Source of the DNA: CALJIC01 sp039805565
GTDB lineage: Bacteria; Chloroflexota; Chloroflexia; Chloroflexales; Roseiflexaceae
Direction of reading: 5' to 3'
Length of the DNA: 35,336 bases
Assembly (NCBI GenBank): GCA_039805565.1
Contig: JBDLTZ010000140.1
Coordinates: 1 to 35,336, forward strand
Below are positions 1 to 6,793 of this stretch, piece by piece. The stretch's first letter is position 1, and every line of letters starts with the position of its first letter. Made by a program: the position numbers and the translations under genes. The notes beneath the pieces are model-generated. The model was not told the origin of the DNA. It worked only from the letters and a program-made list of their open reading frames with translations, and did no database searches.

Positions 1-772
1 GCGCGGTCGATTCGGGGATCGTGGCGATGGCGATCGGGGCGATCGCCAGCACCGCCACCAGCGCCTGCGGGTGGGTGAAGTCGGGCAGTGTGAACGCCGG
101 CACAACGAACCACGGCGCCGACGCGAGCGCCGAGAAGTTCACCATGCCCAGCGCCAGCGCCACGATGTAGCCGCCAATGGCGCCGATCAGCACCGGCAGC
201 ATGCCAAGCAGCCCGCGGCCCTGCAGGTAGACCGAGGCCACCACGGTGATCAGCAGCGTCACGAGCGCGACGGCGAACCAGGTGCCGCCCTGCGCCGCGA
301 GGTTGTCCTGGAGGCAGCAGGTGCCGGTGGCCATATCGAGCGCCGCCTTGGCCAGCGCAATGCCGATCACGAGCGCCATCGAGCCGGTGACGATCGGCGG
401 CAGCACTCGGTCCAGCGCAGCCTTGCCGGCGCGGCGGATGAGCAGGCCGACGACGATCGACACAAAAGCGGTACCGACGATGCCGGCCTGCGCTACCGGC
501 ACGCCGTAGACCTTGGCGATCGCTACCACCGGCACGATGTAGGCGAAGCTCGAGCCGTAGTACAGCGGGATGCGGCCCTTCGAGAGCAGCAGTGCCAGGA
601 CGGTCGCGAGCCCACTGGCGAACAGCGTCACGCCCACGTCGAAGCCGGTCAGGATGGCGACGAGCACGGTCGCCGGGAACATGGTCAGCACGTGCTGCAG
701 CCCGAGGCTGATCAGCGCCGGCGTGGCGGGGCGGTCCTGCGGGAGGTATCCCCGCACCTCTGCGCGAGCCAT
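1..772 (-). CDS. NCS2 family uracil/xanthine permease (3' end outside window)
   Basis: Inner-membrane nucleobase symporter of the NCS2 (UraA/PbuX-like) family; only the first 257 residues are inside the window. After a short cytoplasmic N-terminus, residues 20-31 carry the first-helix QH motif (LGLQHVLTMF). Residues about 71-80 (YYGSSFAYIV) match the conserved GSSFAF motif of UraA, and a segment near the window edge (PIAIATIPEST) matches the helix bearing the substrate-binding Glu. The rest is hydrophobic helices rich in Ala, Val, Leu and Gly. The ATG at 772-770 is preceded by AGAGGAGA. Promoter, leader and terminator lie directly upstream. The family is sure; uracil versus xanthine/uric acid cannot be decided from this part. 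Confidence 0.93.
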   Translation of the reverse strand, partial: MARAEVRGYLPQDRPATPALISLGLQHVLTMFPATVLVAILTGFDVGVTLFASGLATVLALLLSKGRIPLYYGSSFAYIVPVVAIAKVYGVPVAQAGIVGTAFVSIVVGLLIRRAGKAALDRVLPPIVTGSMALVIGIALAKAALDMATGTCCLQDNLAAQGGTWFAVALVTLLITVVASVYLQGRGLLGMLPVLIGAIGGYIVALALGMVNFSALASAPWFVVPAFTLPDFTHPQALVAVLAIAPIAIATIPESTA

Positions 773-880
773 TCGCTTCTCCTCTGCGCCGCCCGCCTGG
801 GGCGGCGCGCAAAAAAAGACTCCCCCTGCGGGAAGCCGGGCACCCCTGAGCGGACAGGTGAGTGATACGTCATTAACCGA
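773..880 (-). promoter_or_regulatory. Structured 5' leader of the NCS2 permease, candidate attenuator or riboswitch
   Basis: The leader holds, in transcript order: a hairpin at about 860-841 (CACCTG, 6-nt loop, CAGG with a 2-nt bulge, then TG); an intrinsic terminator at 837-811; and a perfect 9-bp GC stem with a 5-nt loop at 808-786 just before the Shine-Dalgarno. ACTC at about 865-862 can also pair with GAGT at 822-819 inside the terminator's 3' arm, so alternative folds are possible. This arrangement is typical of transcriptional attenuation. I do not recognise the aptamer: it does not match the purine riboswitch core, and it fails key positions of the PyrR binding consensus. Confidence 0.6.
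811..837 (-). terminator. Intrinsic terminator inside the permease leader
   Basis: In minus-strand sense, an 8-bp stem GGCTTCCC / GGGGAGTC (two G-U pairs) closes a GCAG tetraloop and is followed by seven T residues. It lies between the promoter and the start codon of the permease, so it would stop transcription before the gene unless an alternative fold forms. Confidence 0.75.
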
Positions 881-886
881 TTTTTA

Positions 887-915
887 ACTTTAGCACGGTC
901 GCCTGCTGCTGTCAA
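887..915 (-). promoter_or_regulatory. Promoter of the NCS2 permease
   Basis: On the minus strand a consensus -35 TTGACA (915-910) is separated by exactly 17 bp from TAAAGT (892-887). This is the best sigma-70-type promoter in the window. Transcription should start near 880, giving a leader of about 108 nt before the ATG at 772. Confidence 0.8.
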
Positions 916-939
916 ATATCGCGCGCAGCTGCGGTGTTT

Positions 940-1665
940 TTAGATCAGCGCACCAAGATCCCGCAGCCGCGCGCCGAGCAGCGCGAGCGAGGCGACGATG
1001 CACGCTTCACCGTGGGCCGCGGTGGCGTCGCGCGGGTCATCGCCGCCCACCCCCTGCGGCCAGATGGTGCGGTCGGCGGGGAGCCGCCCGAGCTCCACGA
1101 GCTCCGGGCGCAGCGCCAGCAGCAGCGACGTCTCGTTGAGCGCGGCGTGGTCCATCTGGCTGCGCCAGCCCTCCGCGAAGTCCCGCGCGACGCTGACGAT
1201 CCGGATGCCGTACTGCGCCTCCCAGCCGCTCGCCGCTCGCCCCAGCGCCAGCCGCGATGGGCCGTGCCCGTCGGCCACGAGGACGCGGAAGCCGGCCCGC
1301 GCCACCTGGGCGACGATCCCCTCGAGGATCAGCAGGAAGAGCCCCTCGGGCACCCAGTAGCAGCTGCCGTCCAGCTGGCGCGGTGGGGTGGTGACGCGGT
1401 CGTAGTCCATGCCCTGGAGCTGCGTGCCGTCACGTTCCAGCCGCGTGCGATCCGGGCCGAGGAAGAGCGGCGGCAGGACCACGCCGCCGAAGGCGCGGGC
1501 GGCGCGCTCGAACAGCCCGGCGGAGATAAGTGCGTCGGCGCCGAGCGGGTTGTGCTCGCCGTGCCACTCGAGGGTGCCGAGCGGGAGGTAGGCCACCGGG
1601 CAGCGCTCGAGGTGCGCGCGCAGCTCGGCGGGCAGAAGCTCGAGGTAGTAGACCTTGTCGCTCAT
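940..1665 (-). CDS. Creatininase family protein
   Basis: Predicted 241-residue metal-dependent amidohydrolase of the creatininase superfamily (creatininase, FAPy deformylase, MftE). The metal-site motif is LEWHGEHNPLGADAL, with the usual Glu, His and Asp. A later VADGHGP replaces the common GHGGN, and a typical HAALNETSLLLALRP segment follows. The start is ATG at 1665-1663 with AGAGGAGC upstream. It overlaps the stop of the FGGY kinase by 4 bp (ATGA), so the two are almost certainly co-translated. The substrate is unknown. Pairing with a sugar kinase suggests an amide or lactam of a sugar-derived compound rather than creatinine, but that is inference. Confidence 0.88.
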   Translation of the reverse strand: MSDKVYYLELLPAELRAHLERCPVAYLPLGTLEWHGEHNPLGADALISAGLFERAARAFGGVVLPPLFLGPDRTRLERDGTQLQGMDYDRVTTPPRQLDGSCYWVPEGLFLLILEGIVAQVARAGFRVLVADGHGPSRLALGRAASGWEAQYGIRIVSVARDFAEGWRSQMDHAALNETSLLLALRPELVELGRLPADRTIWPQGVGGDDPRDATAAHGEACIVASLALLGARLRDLGALI

Positions 1666-3026
1666 CGGGTGCTCCTCTGGATTATCGCGCCGGCCTCCGC
1701 CACGCTGCTCGCGCGGCCCGTGCAGACCAGCGCTAGCGCCAGGAGGCCGCTGAGGGTATCCTCGGCCGGGCCAAGGCGGTAGGGCAGATCGAAGCGCGCG
1801 GCGATCAGGTCGCGCAGCACGCCCGCCTGCTGCGCCAGCCCCCCGGTGAGCGCGAGCGAGCGCCACTCACGCGTGGGAGATAGGCGCAGCGCGGCCGTGT
1901 GGTAGCGCTCGGCCATGTCGCGGAAGGCGGCGCGGAACAGGTGCCCCGCGCTCAGGTTGTGCTCGTGGATGTTGCTGATCGCCCCAGGCCCGCCCGGCGC
2001 CCCGGCAAAGAGTGCGACGTTGACCTGGAGGTCGGTGTCGGCCGCCGTCTCGGCGGCGCGCAGCAGGAGCTGCCAGGGGTCGGGCACCGGCGCCCCGCTC
2101 GCCGCCGCAAGCTCCGTGAGCAGTGAGACGAGGACGTTGAGCGCGCGCCCTGCCGGGATGCCGCTGAGCGTGGTGAGGCAGCGCCCGTCGAAGTACGGCC
2201 GCGTCTGGAAGTCGCCGAGTGTGAGCCGAGGCCGCAGCATGCTCACCTGCGAGCCGGTGGCAATATTGATCGATAGCTCCCCCTCCGCCAGCCCGGCCCC
2301 TGCCAGCGCGGCCTGGGCGTCGCCCACCGGCCGGTAGCACGGGATCGCGCGGCCGCCGGCGTGGTAGATCCCCGCCACCTCACCGAAGACCTGGACGGCA
2401 GGCCAGCGCAGGTCGGCGAGGCCGGCGGCCGCGAGCGCGCCGCTGTGCCAGTCGCCGGTCGTCAGGTCGAGCGCGCCCGCCGCCGCGGCGTTGGTCGGCT
2501 CGACGCCAGGTGAGGCTTCGCAGAGCCGCGCCAGCGCGAAGTCGGCCATCGTGAGCGGTGTTGCGCCCGGCGGCAAGAGGCCCTGCTCGGCGTGCCAGAA
2601 GAGCGTACCGATCGGCAGGCCAGGGCGCAGCTCGTTGCCCAGCTCGCGGCGGGTCTGCTCCCCGAGCCGCGCAGCGAGCGCGTCGAAGTAGGTTCCGCCC
2701 GCCGGGTGCGAGTCGAGCACGCGCTGGTCGAGCCAGGTGGCGACGTTCGTCAAGGGGATCCCGGCCTCGTCCACCAGGACCACGCTGTGCATCTGGGTGG
2801 ACATAACAATTCCGGTGCAGCGCGGGGCGTGCGGCAGGAGCGACTCGACCGCCTCGCGCACAAGCGCGGCCACATCTTGTGGATTGAGCTCGTAGCGCCG
2901 CTCGGGGAGGCCGGGGAGGGGCGGTGGGAAGGGTGCACGCCAGGCGTGCTCCAGTCGCAGGGCGTCAAGGTCCAGCACTGCGCCCTTCACGAAGGACGTG
3001 CCGAGGTCGACGGCGATGAACTGCAT
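1662..3026 (-). CDS. FGGY family carbohydrate kinase
   Basis: Predicted 454-residue ATP-dependent sugar kinase of the xylulokinase/gluconokinase superfamily. The N-terminal phosphate-binding motif is IAVDLGTSFVKGAV, with GIVMSTQMHSVVLVD and NVATWLDQR following as in xylulokinase-type members. The C-terminal half carries INIATGSQVSML and a LALTGGLAQQAGVL segment that fits the adenosine-binding region. I chose ATG 3026-3024 because GGAG lies 6 nt upstream and the conserved domain starts at residue 3. The open frame continues upstream through a dispersed repeat and that extension is probably not translated. The substrate sugar cannot be named. It forms an operon with the creatininase-family gene, which starts inside its stop. 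Confidence 0.9.
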   Translation of the reverse strand: MQFIAVDLGTSFVKGAVLDLDALRLEHAWRAPFPPPLPGLPERRYELNPQDVAALVREAVESLLPHAPRCTGIVMSTQMHSVVLVDEAGIPLTNVATWLDQRVLDSHPAGGTYFDALAARLGEQTRRELGNELRPGLPIGTLFWHAEQGLLPPGATPLTMADFALARLCEASPGVEPTNAAAAGALDLTTGDWHSGALAAAGLADLRWPAVQVFGEVAGIYHAGGRAIPCYRPVGDAQAALAGAGLAEGELSINIATGSQVSMLRPRLTLGDFQTRPYFDGRCLTTLSGIPAGRALNVLVSLLTELAAASGAPVPDPWQLLLRAAETAADTDLQVNVALFAGAPGGPGAISNIHEHNLSAGHLFRAAFRDMAERYHTAALRLSPTREWRSLALTGGLAQQAGVLRDLIAARFDLPYRLGPAEDTLSGLLALALVCTGRASSVAEAGAIIQRSTR

Positions 3027-3059
3027 GGCAGGCTCCATCAGGCGGGAGAACCTGCGTGC

Positions 3060-3068
3060 ATCATACCA
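3060..3068 (-). promoter_or_regulatory. Extended -10 promoter of the kinase/creatininase operon
   Basis: Minus-strand TGGTATGAT is a perfect-form extended -10 (TGnTATnAT). It lies about 34 bp before the kinase ATG, and no clear -35 is visible. Confidence 0.5.
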
Positions 3069-3091
3069 CCTCCAGAGGTTGAGATGGCCGA

Positions 3092-3152
3092 GCCACAGAG
3101 AACACAGAGAGCGAAGCGCTCGACCCTCTATGTTCTCTGTGTCCTCCGTGGC
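3092..3152. repeat. Imperfect inverted repeat of the 'cacagagaacacagag' type
   Basis: Arms 3092-3110 (GCCACAGAGAACACAGAGA) and 3134-3152 are reverse complements with about two mismatches, around a 23-bp centre. It lies between the glycosidase stop and the kinase promoter and could end transcription of the glycosidase. Fragments resembling one arm occur at 14715-14736 and inside the PHP gene at 23636-23661, so it is a dispersed element. Confidence 0.7.
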
Positions 3153-3171
3153 GAACAAGCCTCTGTCCGGT

Positions 3172-4470
3172 TTAGAGCTCAGGCTCTCGCGTGGGGGAGA
3201 GTGCCGGCTCCACCAGCGCGCCTACCGTCTCCAGAGCGCCGGCCACGCAGGCGCGGTACTTGGTCACAAGCGGAGTCTCGTGGCGCACCAGCACGCCCTT
3301 GGCGTCGAAGGCCGAGTCCCACAGCCCGAGGTGCAGCAGGAAGCGCTCGACCGGCAGCTGGCTCTTGCGGTACTCCCAGTCGATCATGGTGATCAGCGGG
3401 AACCAGGTGTAGCCCACCACCGGCACGCCCCCGGCGCGCGCCGCCCGCACCCCCTCCAGTGTCTCGTCCATCCAGGCCGCGCGCCCGGCCACGTCCTCCC
3501 TGGCGCTCGTCTCCGTCACCAGCAGCGGCAGCCCGGTGTGGGCGTGGCAGCGGCGCAGCACATCCGCCAGCAGCCGCCCGTCGCGCGGGACTGGCAGCGA
3601 CCAGATCGCGCCGTCGGCGCCCTCCTGCAGCTCGCAGGCCGACCAGGGGTAGAAGTTGACGCCGTAGAAGTCGTGGCGCACGGCGCGCTCGCGCAGCTGC
3701 TCCAGCTCGGACCCGCTGGCGCCGTTGGCGATCAGGTAGCTGTGCAGCGGGTGCGCCGCGTCCACCCGGCCGGAGTACAGGTCCCAGGCCAGGAAGTCGG
3801 CGTGGTCGTGCTGGACGGCGGCTGGGATGGCGGCCTCGGAGGTGGCGCGGCACCAGCGCATGGCCTCGACGGCCACGAAGACCGCGTCCGGGTCTGCCTC
3901 ACGAATAGCGCGGACACTGTTCTGGATGCCGCGCGCCAGCTGGAGGAGCACCGCCACGTATCCCGGCTCGTCGCTGAGGTAGGGCGGCCACTCGCCGCGC
4001 CGGCCGCAGAACTCGGCGTTGACGGTGGGCTCGTTGAGCGGGGTGTAGTAGCGCACCAGGCCGCGGTAGCGCTCGGCGAAGGCGCGCTCGTAGCGCGCCA
4101 CCAGGCCGGAGTATGCTGGGTCGGCGAAGCTGGCCTCGAGCCAGAGCGGCGTGCCGTAGTGCATCAGGTCGACGATCGGCTGGATGCCGAGCTCATTGAC
4201 CATAAACGGCAGGACCTCGTCGGTCCAGCTCCAGTCGAAGACGCCCGGCTCGGGCTCGATGCGGTACCAGGGCGCGCCCCAGCGCAGCATCGTGATGCCG
4301 AGCGACGCGGCGCGGCGCAGGTCGTCGCGCCACTGCTGGTAGTGCTGCGTGAGCTCGAACTCCTCGAGGGCGCGCAGCCCAGGACGCTCCTGCGGGATGA
4401 AGGTGTTCTCGATGCCGCCGACCCAGGTGAAGGACTCGGGCGTGGTGCCGAGTGCGGTGGTGGTGGTCAC
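3172..4470 (-). CDS. GH1-type glycoside hydrolase (beta-glucosidase-like)
   Basis: Predicted 432-residue retaining glycosidase with a TIM-barrel fold. Residues 142-150 read YTPLNEPTV, with the acid/base Glu in the NEP motif (E147). LLVTETSARED near residue 320 supplies the nucleophile position (E320), in place of the usual TENG. GYTWFPLITMIDWEY corresponds to the GH1 GYFAWSLLDNFEW segment. The length is close to a normal GH1 enzyme. The start is GTG 4470-4468, with GGAG 7 nt upstream. No signal peptide is seen, so it should act in the cytoplasm on imported oligosaccharides. It is closer to the family 1-like 'glycosyl hydrolase' proteins of environmental genomes than to classical BglA, so the substrate is open. 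Confidence 0.85.
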   Translation of the reverse strand: MTTTTALGTTPESFTWVGGIENTFIPQERPGLRALEEFELTQHYQQWRDDLRRAASLGITMLRWGAPWYRIEPEPGVFDWSWTDEVLPFMVNELGIQPIVDLMHYGTPLWLEASFADPAYSGLVARYERAFAERYRGLVRYYTPLNEPTVNAEFCGRRGEWPPYLSDEPGYVAVLLQLARGIQNSVRAIREADPDAVFVAVEAMRWCRATSEAAIPAAVQHDHADFLAWDLYSGRVDAAHPLHSYLIANGASGSELEQLRERAVRHDFYGVNFYPWSACELQEGADGAIWSLPVPRDGRLLADVLRRCHAHTGLPLLVTETSAREDVAGRAAWMDETLEGVRAARAGGVPVVGYTWFPLITMIDWEYRKSQLPVERFLLHLGLWDSAFDAKGVLVRHETPLVTKYRACVAGALETVGALVEPALSPTREPEL

Positions 4471-4551
4471 TGTGGTGCTCCGACGTGAGATGTTGAGATC
4501 AGTGGAGAGATAATGCGTGTGCAGGTGGGAGAGATGCGAGCCGGCGGGGAG

Positions 4552-4582
4552 GCGGGGGCGGCGCGCCGGCAGCCGCCCCCGC
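4552..4582. terminator. GC-rich hairpin after the VOC gene
   Basis: A perfect 11-bp inverted repeat (GCGGGGGCGGC at 4552-4562, complement at 4572-4582) surrounds a 9-nt loop. It sits 8 bp beyond the stop of the minus-strand VOC gene. There is no T run, so it may be a weak terminator or a 3'-end stabiliser. Confidence 0.5.
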
Positions 4583-4590
4583 GACGAGGT

Positions 4591-4983
4591 CTACTGCTGC
4601 GGGTAGCGCCCCCCGATCGGCTGGAACAGCTCCAGCTCGTTGCCGTCCGGGTCCTTGAAGAACGCCAGCCGCGCCTGCGGCCTGTCGGCCGGGGCGGACT
4701 TAGGTAGGATGTGGAAGGGCACGCCCTTCTCCATCAGCTCGGCGTAGGCTGCGTCGACGTCCTTTACCTCGATCGCCAGGTGGTGCCAGCCGACGGCCGG
4801 CGGAACGAGCTCGCCCGGGGCCTCGATCAGCTCGACGGTCGTGTCGCCGAGGCTGAAGAAGACGATGTTCTGGCCGGGGAAGCCCCCGACGTACGGCAGG
4901 CCGAGCGTCTCCTCGTAGAACGTGCGCATGGTGGCAAAGTTGGTGGTCTTCAGGGCGATGTGGTGGGTGCCGACGATCTCCAT
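4591..4983 (-). CDS. VOC superfamily (glyoxalase/dioxygenase fold) protein
   Basis: Predicted 130-residue single-domain vicinal-oxygen-chelate protein with two beta-alpha-beta-beta-beta modules. HHIALKTTN near the N-terminus, GWHHLAIEVKDVD in the middle and DPDGNELELFQP at the C-terminus supply the usual His and Glu metal positions. That fits glyoxalase I-, epimerase- or lactoylglutathione-lyase-like proteins; the reaction is unknown. I start at ATG 4983-4981 with GGAGC upstream, rather than at in-frame upstream codons that run into the intergenic region. The gene is on the same strand as the glycosidase and 120 bp before it, with a GC hairpin between them. Confidence 0.85.
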   Translation of the reverse strand: MEIVGTHHIALKTTNFATMRTFYEETLGLPYVGGFPGQNIVFFSLGDTTVELIEAPGELVPPAVGWHHLAIEVKDVDAAYAELMEKGVPFHILPKSAPADRPQARLAFFKDPDGNELELFQPIGGRYPQQ

Positions 4984-5065
4984 GCTGGCTGCTCCTTCAG
5001 GCTGCATCGCACAAATGGGACAGTACCACGCGGGGGTGGCGCCGTTGATCACGACGCCACGCCTG

Positions 5066-5085
5066 ATTGTAAACGATTCTGCAAT
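5066..5085. promoter_or_regulatory. Candidate operator in the VOC/Asp-box divergent region
   Basis: ATTGTAAACGATTCTGCAAT is an imperfect inverted repeat (ATTG...CAAT ends). Its TTGTAAACGAT part is also found at 34724-34734 before the phosphofructokinase. It lies about 85 bp upstream of the VOC and Asp-box starts and overlaps a minus-strand TACAAT that could be a -10 for the VOC gene. Confidence 0.35.
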
Positions 5086-5125
5086 ACTCGGTGGCCGCAC
5101 CTTCGCCAAAGTGGCCCGTGGCCTG

Positions 5126-5134
5126 TGCTACACT
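5126..5134 (+). promoter_or_regulatory. Extended -10 promoter for the Asp-box gene
   Basis: TGCTACACT fits the extended -10 form TGnTAYAMT seen before several other genes here. It is 35 bp upstream of the ATG at 5170, with no convincing -35. Confidence 0.4.
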
Positions 5135-5169
5135 TGACGGCGGCATATCCCTGACCTGCGAGGTGTGCA

Positions 5170-5778
5170 ATGCCCTCCCCTGAGCTTCTGATCGTCGGCA
5201 CGGCTGATGGCCTGGTGATCTACCGCGTCGTCCGCGGCGCCCTAACGCCGGTGTCGCACACGCTCGCGGGCCGCGCGGTCTCGGCGATCTCAGCCGCCGA
5301 CGCGCTGGCGCTGGTGGTGGCAGCGGATGGCGGCTCACCGCTTCAGAGCTTCGACGGCGGCGCGACGTGGGCTGAGGCGCGTGGCGCAGCGCCCGAGCCC
5401 ATGGGCGCCCGCGTGGCTACCGTCTACGGCCCGGCCGACCTGGCCTACCCGCGGCTGACCGGTGCTACCGCCTACGCCCGCCTCCGCACTCGTCCCCCAT
5501 CCCTGATCGGCGCGGGCGCGGGGGGCGTGATGCTGTTCCGCAGCGAGGACGACGGCATCCACTGGAAGCCGGCCGCGCTGCCGCCCCAGCCGTTCGGCCG
5601 TGTCGCCGCGATCGCACCCTCCGCCGCCTCGCCACGCACCGCCTGGGCCGGCGCCGACACCGGGGCGCTGCTGCGGACGCTCGACGCCGGTGCTCGCTGG
5701 GAGGAGGCCGCTCGCGCCCCCGCCGCGGTCCTCTGCCTTGTATCGCTCACCGAGGACGAGTCCGCCGGCGGACTGTAG
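5170..5778 (+). CDS. Asp-box (BNR/sialidase-like) repeat protein
   Basis: Predicted 202-residue beta-propeller-type fragment. Three Asp-box-like motifs are visible (SFDGGATW, SEDDGIHW, TLDAGARW), each followed by a short hydrophobic strand. The opening VGTADGLVIYRV also resembles propeller blades. At 202 residues it is shorter than a full six- or seven-bladed propeller, so it may oligomerise or form a partial propeller. There is no signal peptide. The start ATG has GAGGTG upstream. The function is unknown; proteins like this are often labelled photosystem-stability-factor-like or exo-alpha-sialidase-like, but no sialidase catalytic residues can be assigned. Confidence 0.75.
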   Translation: MPSPELLIVGTADGLVIYRVVRGALTPVSHTLAGRAVSAISAADALALVVAADGGSPLQSFDGGATWAEARGAAPEPMGARVATVYGPADLAYPRLTGATAYARLRTRPPSLIGAGAGGVMLFRSEDDGIHWKPAALPPQPFGRVAAIAPSAASPRTAWAGADTGALLRTLDAGARWEEAARAPAAVLCLVSLTEDESAGGL

Positions 5779-5802
5779 CGGTTGATACGCGGCTACCCTC
5801 AG

Positions 5803-5838
5803 CCCTTTCCCCGTCGGAGGAAAGGGAGCAATGCTCCC
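5803..5838 (+). terminator. Double hairpin after the Asp-box gene
   Basis: CCCTTTCC (5803-5810) pairs with GGAAAGGG (5819-5826). A second small stem, GGGAGC/GCTCCC at 5824-5838, overlaps it. The two could act as terminator and anti-terminator between the Asp-box gene and the isomerase. No strong T run follows. Confidence 0.4.
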
Positions 5839-5882
5839 CCTAAGGTGTATCTCTAGTGGAGTTCTGCAAAGGAGCACACCCC

Positions 5883-6716
5883 ATGACGAACCCCGCCACC
5901 ACTGGCCGGCGCCTGTCGGTCTCGAGCTGGAGCCTGCACCGCGCCCTCGGCCGACCGGCGTTCTACGGCCCCGAGGACGACGTCATCCCAGCCGAGAGCC
6001 ACGGCCGCGGCCCGGTATCGCTGCTGGAGCTGCCTGCGCGCATCGCCGCCTTCGGCATTACGACGCTCGAGATCTGCCACTTTCACCTGCCGAGCCGCGA
6101 CCCGGGCTACCTCGCGGAGCTGCGGGGCGCGCTGCGGGACGCCGGGGTGCAGCTCTTCTCGCTGCTGGTAGACGCCGGGGATGTGACCAGCCCGGCCCAC
6201 GGGGTGCGCGACCTGGCCTGGATCCACAGGTGGGTACCCGTCGCGCGCGCCCTGGGCGCCGAGCGCATGCGTGTGATCGCCGGTAAGTCCGAGCCCATGG
6301 CCGAGACGCTGGCGCTCAGCGCCGTGAGCCTGGAGGCCCTCGCGCGTGACGCGTCACACGCCGGGGTGCGACTGATGACCGAGAACTGGTTCTCGCTCCT
6401 CTCGCGGCCGGAGGTGGTCCACCAGCTGTTCAGTCGCCTCGACGGCCAGGTGGGGCTGTGCCTGGACTTCGGCAACTGGGGCGGGCCGACCAAATACGAG
6501 GATCTGGCCGCGATCGCGCCGCTGGCCGAGTCCTGCCACACCAAGGCGCACTTCACCGCCCCCGGCGCGCTCGACGGCGGGGACTACACGCGCTGCCTGG
6601 AGATCACGCGCGCGGCGGGATTCGTCGGCCCCTACACGCTGATCTACGATGGCCCGGGCGACGACGAATTGGAGGGCCTGGCGCTCGAGCGCGAGGTTGT
6701 GGCTCCCTACCTGTAA
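5883..6716 (+). CDS. Sugar phosphate isomerase/epimerase (xylose-isomerase-like TIM barrel)
   Basis: Predicted 277-residue cytoplasmic TIM-barrel protein of the AP-endonuclease-2/IolE-type family. The metal ligands are recognisable: E63 (TLEICHFH), E167 (MTENWFS), D195 (LCLDFGNW) and H219 (SCHTKAH), with a late YDGPGDDE acidic stretch. I start at ATG 5883, which has AAAGGAG 8 nt upstream; a GTG at 5856 is in frame but would place the Shine-Dalgarno inside the gene. The stop TAA is 4 bp before a heptamer repeat. The exact sugar is unknown. The neighbouring reductases and kinases suggest a role in uncommon-sugar catabolism. Confidence 0.85.
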   Translation: MTNPATTGRRLSVSSWSLHRALGRPAFYGPEDDVIPAESHGRGPVSLLELPARIAAFGITTLEICHFHLPSRDPGYLAELRGALRDAGVQLFSLLVDAGDVTSPAHGVRDLAWIHRWVPVARALGAERMRVIAGKSEPMAETLALSAVSLEALARDASHAGVRLMTENWFSLLSRPEVVHQLFSRLDGQVGLCLDFGNWGGPTKYEDLAAIAPLAESCHTKAHFTAPGALDGGDYTRCLEITRAAGFVGPYTLIYDGPGDDELEGLALEREVVAPYL

Positions 6717-6720
6717 TGGT

Positions 6721-6793
6721 GAGTCTTGAGTCTTGAGTCTTGAGTCTTGAGTGCTGAGTGGGAGCCTCAGCACTCAGCACTCAGTACTCAAAC
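6721..6793. repeat. Inverted pair of heptamer arrays between convergent genes
   Basis: Four GAGTCTT units, one GAGTGCT and one GAGTGGG (6721-6762) face CTCAGCA, CTCAGCA, CTCAGTA and CTCAAAC (6766-6793) in inverse orientation. TGAGTGCTGAG (6748-6758) pairs perfectly with CTCAGCACTCA (6766-6776) around a 7-nt loop, so the element can also act as a bidirectional terminator. It contains the stop codon of the GNAT gene (6783-6781). Confidence 0.9.

Noticed and set aside
841..860. PyrR-binding loop in the permease leader
   Set aside because: UCC and AGG are present but the conserved purine-rich G-N-G-A part of the loop and the flanking pair are not, so PyrR cannot be claimed.
3027..3158. N-terminal extension of the FGGY kinase
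   Set aside because: It is encoded by the dispersed inverted repeat and precedes a good Shine-Dalgarno at the chosen ATG; the promoter would fall inside the gene.
2998..4488. A 496-codon plus-strand frame
   Set aside because: It is the reverse complement of the GH1-type gene and the kinase upstream region, low-complexity in Ala, Arg and Gly, with no known domain.
5102..5134. Full -35/-10 promoter (TTCGCC and TACACT) for the Asp-box gene
   Set aside because: The spacing is 21 bp, too long; only the extended -10 is kept.
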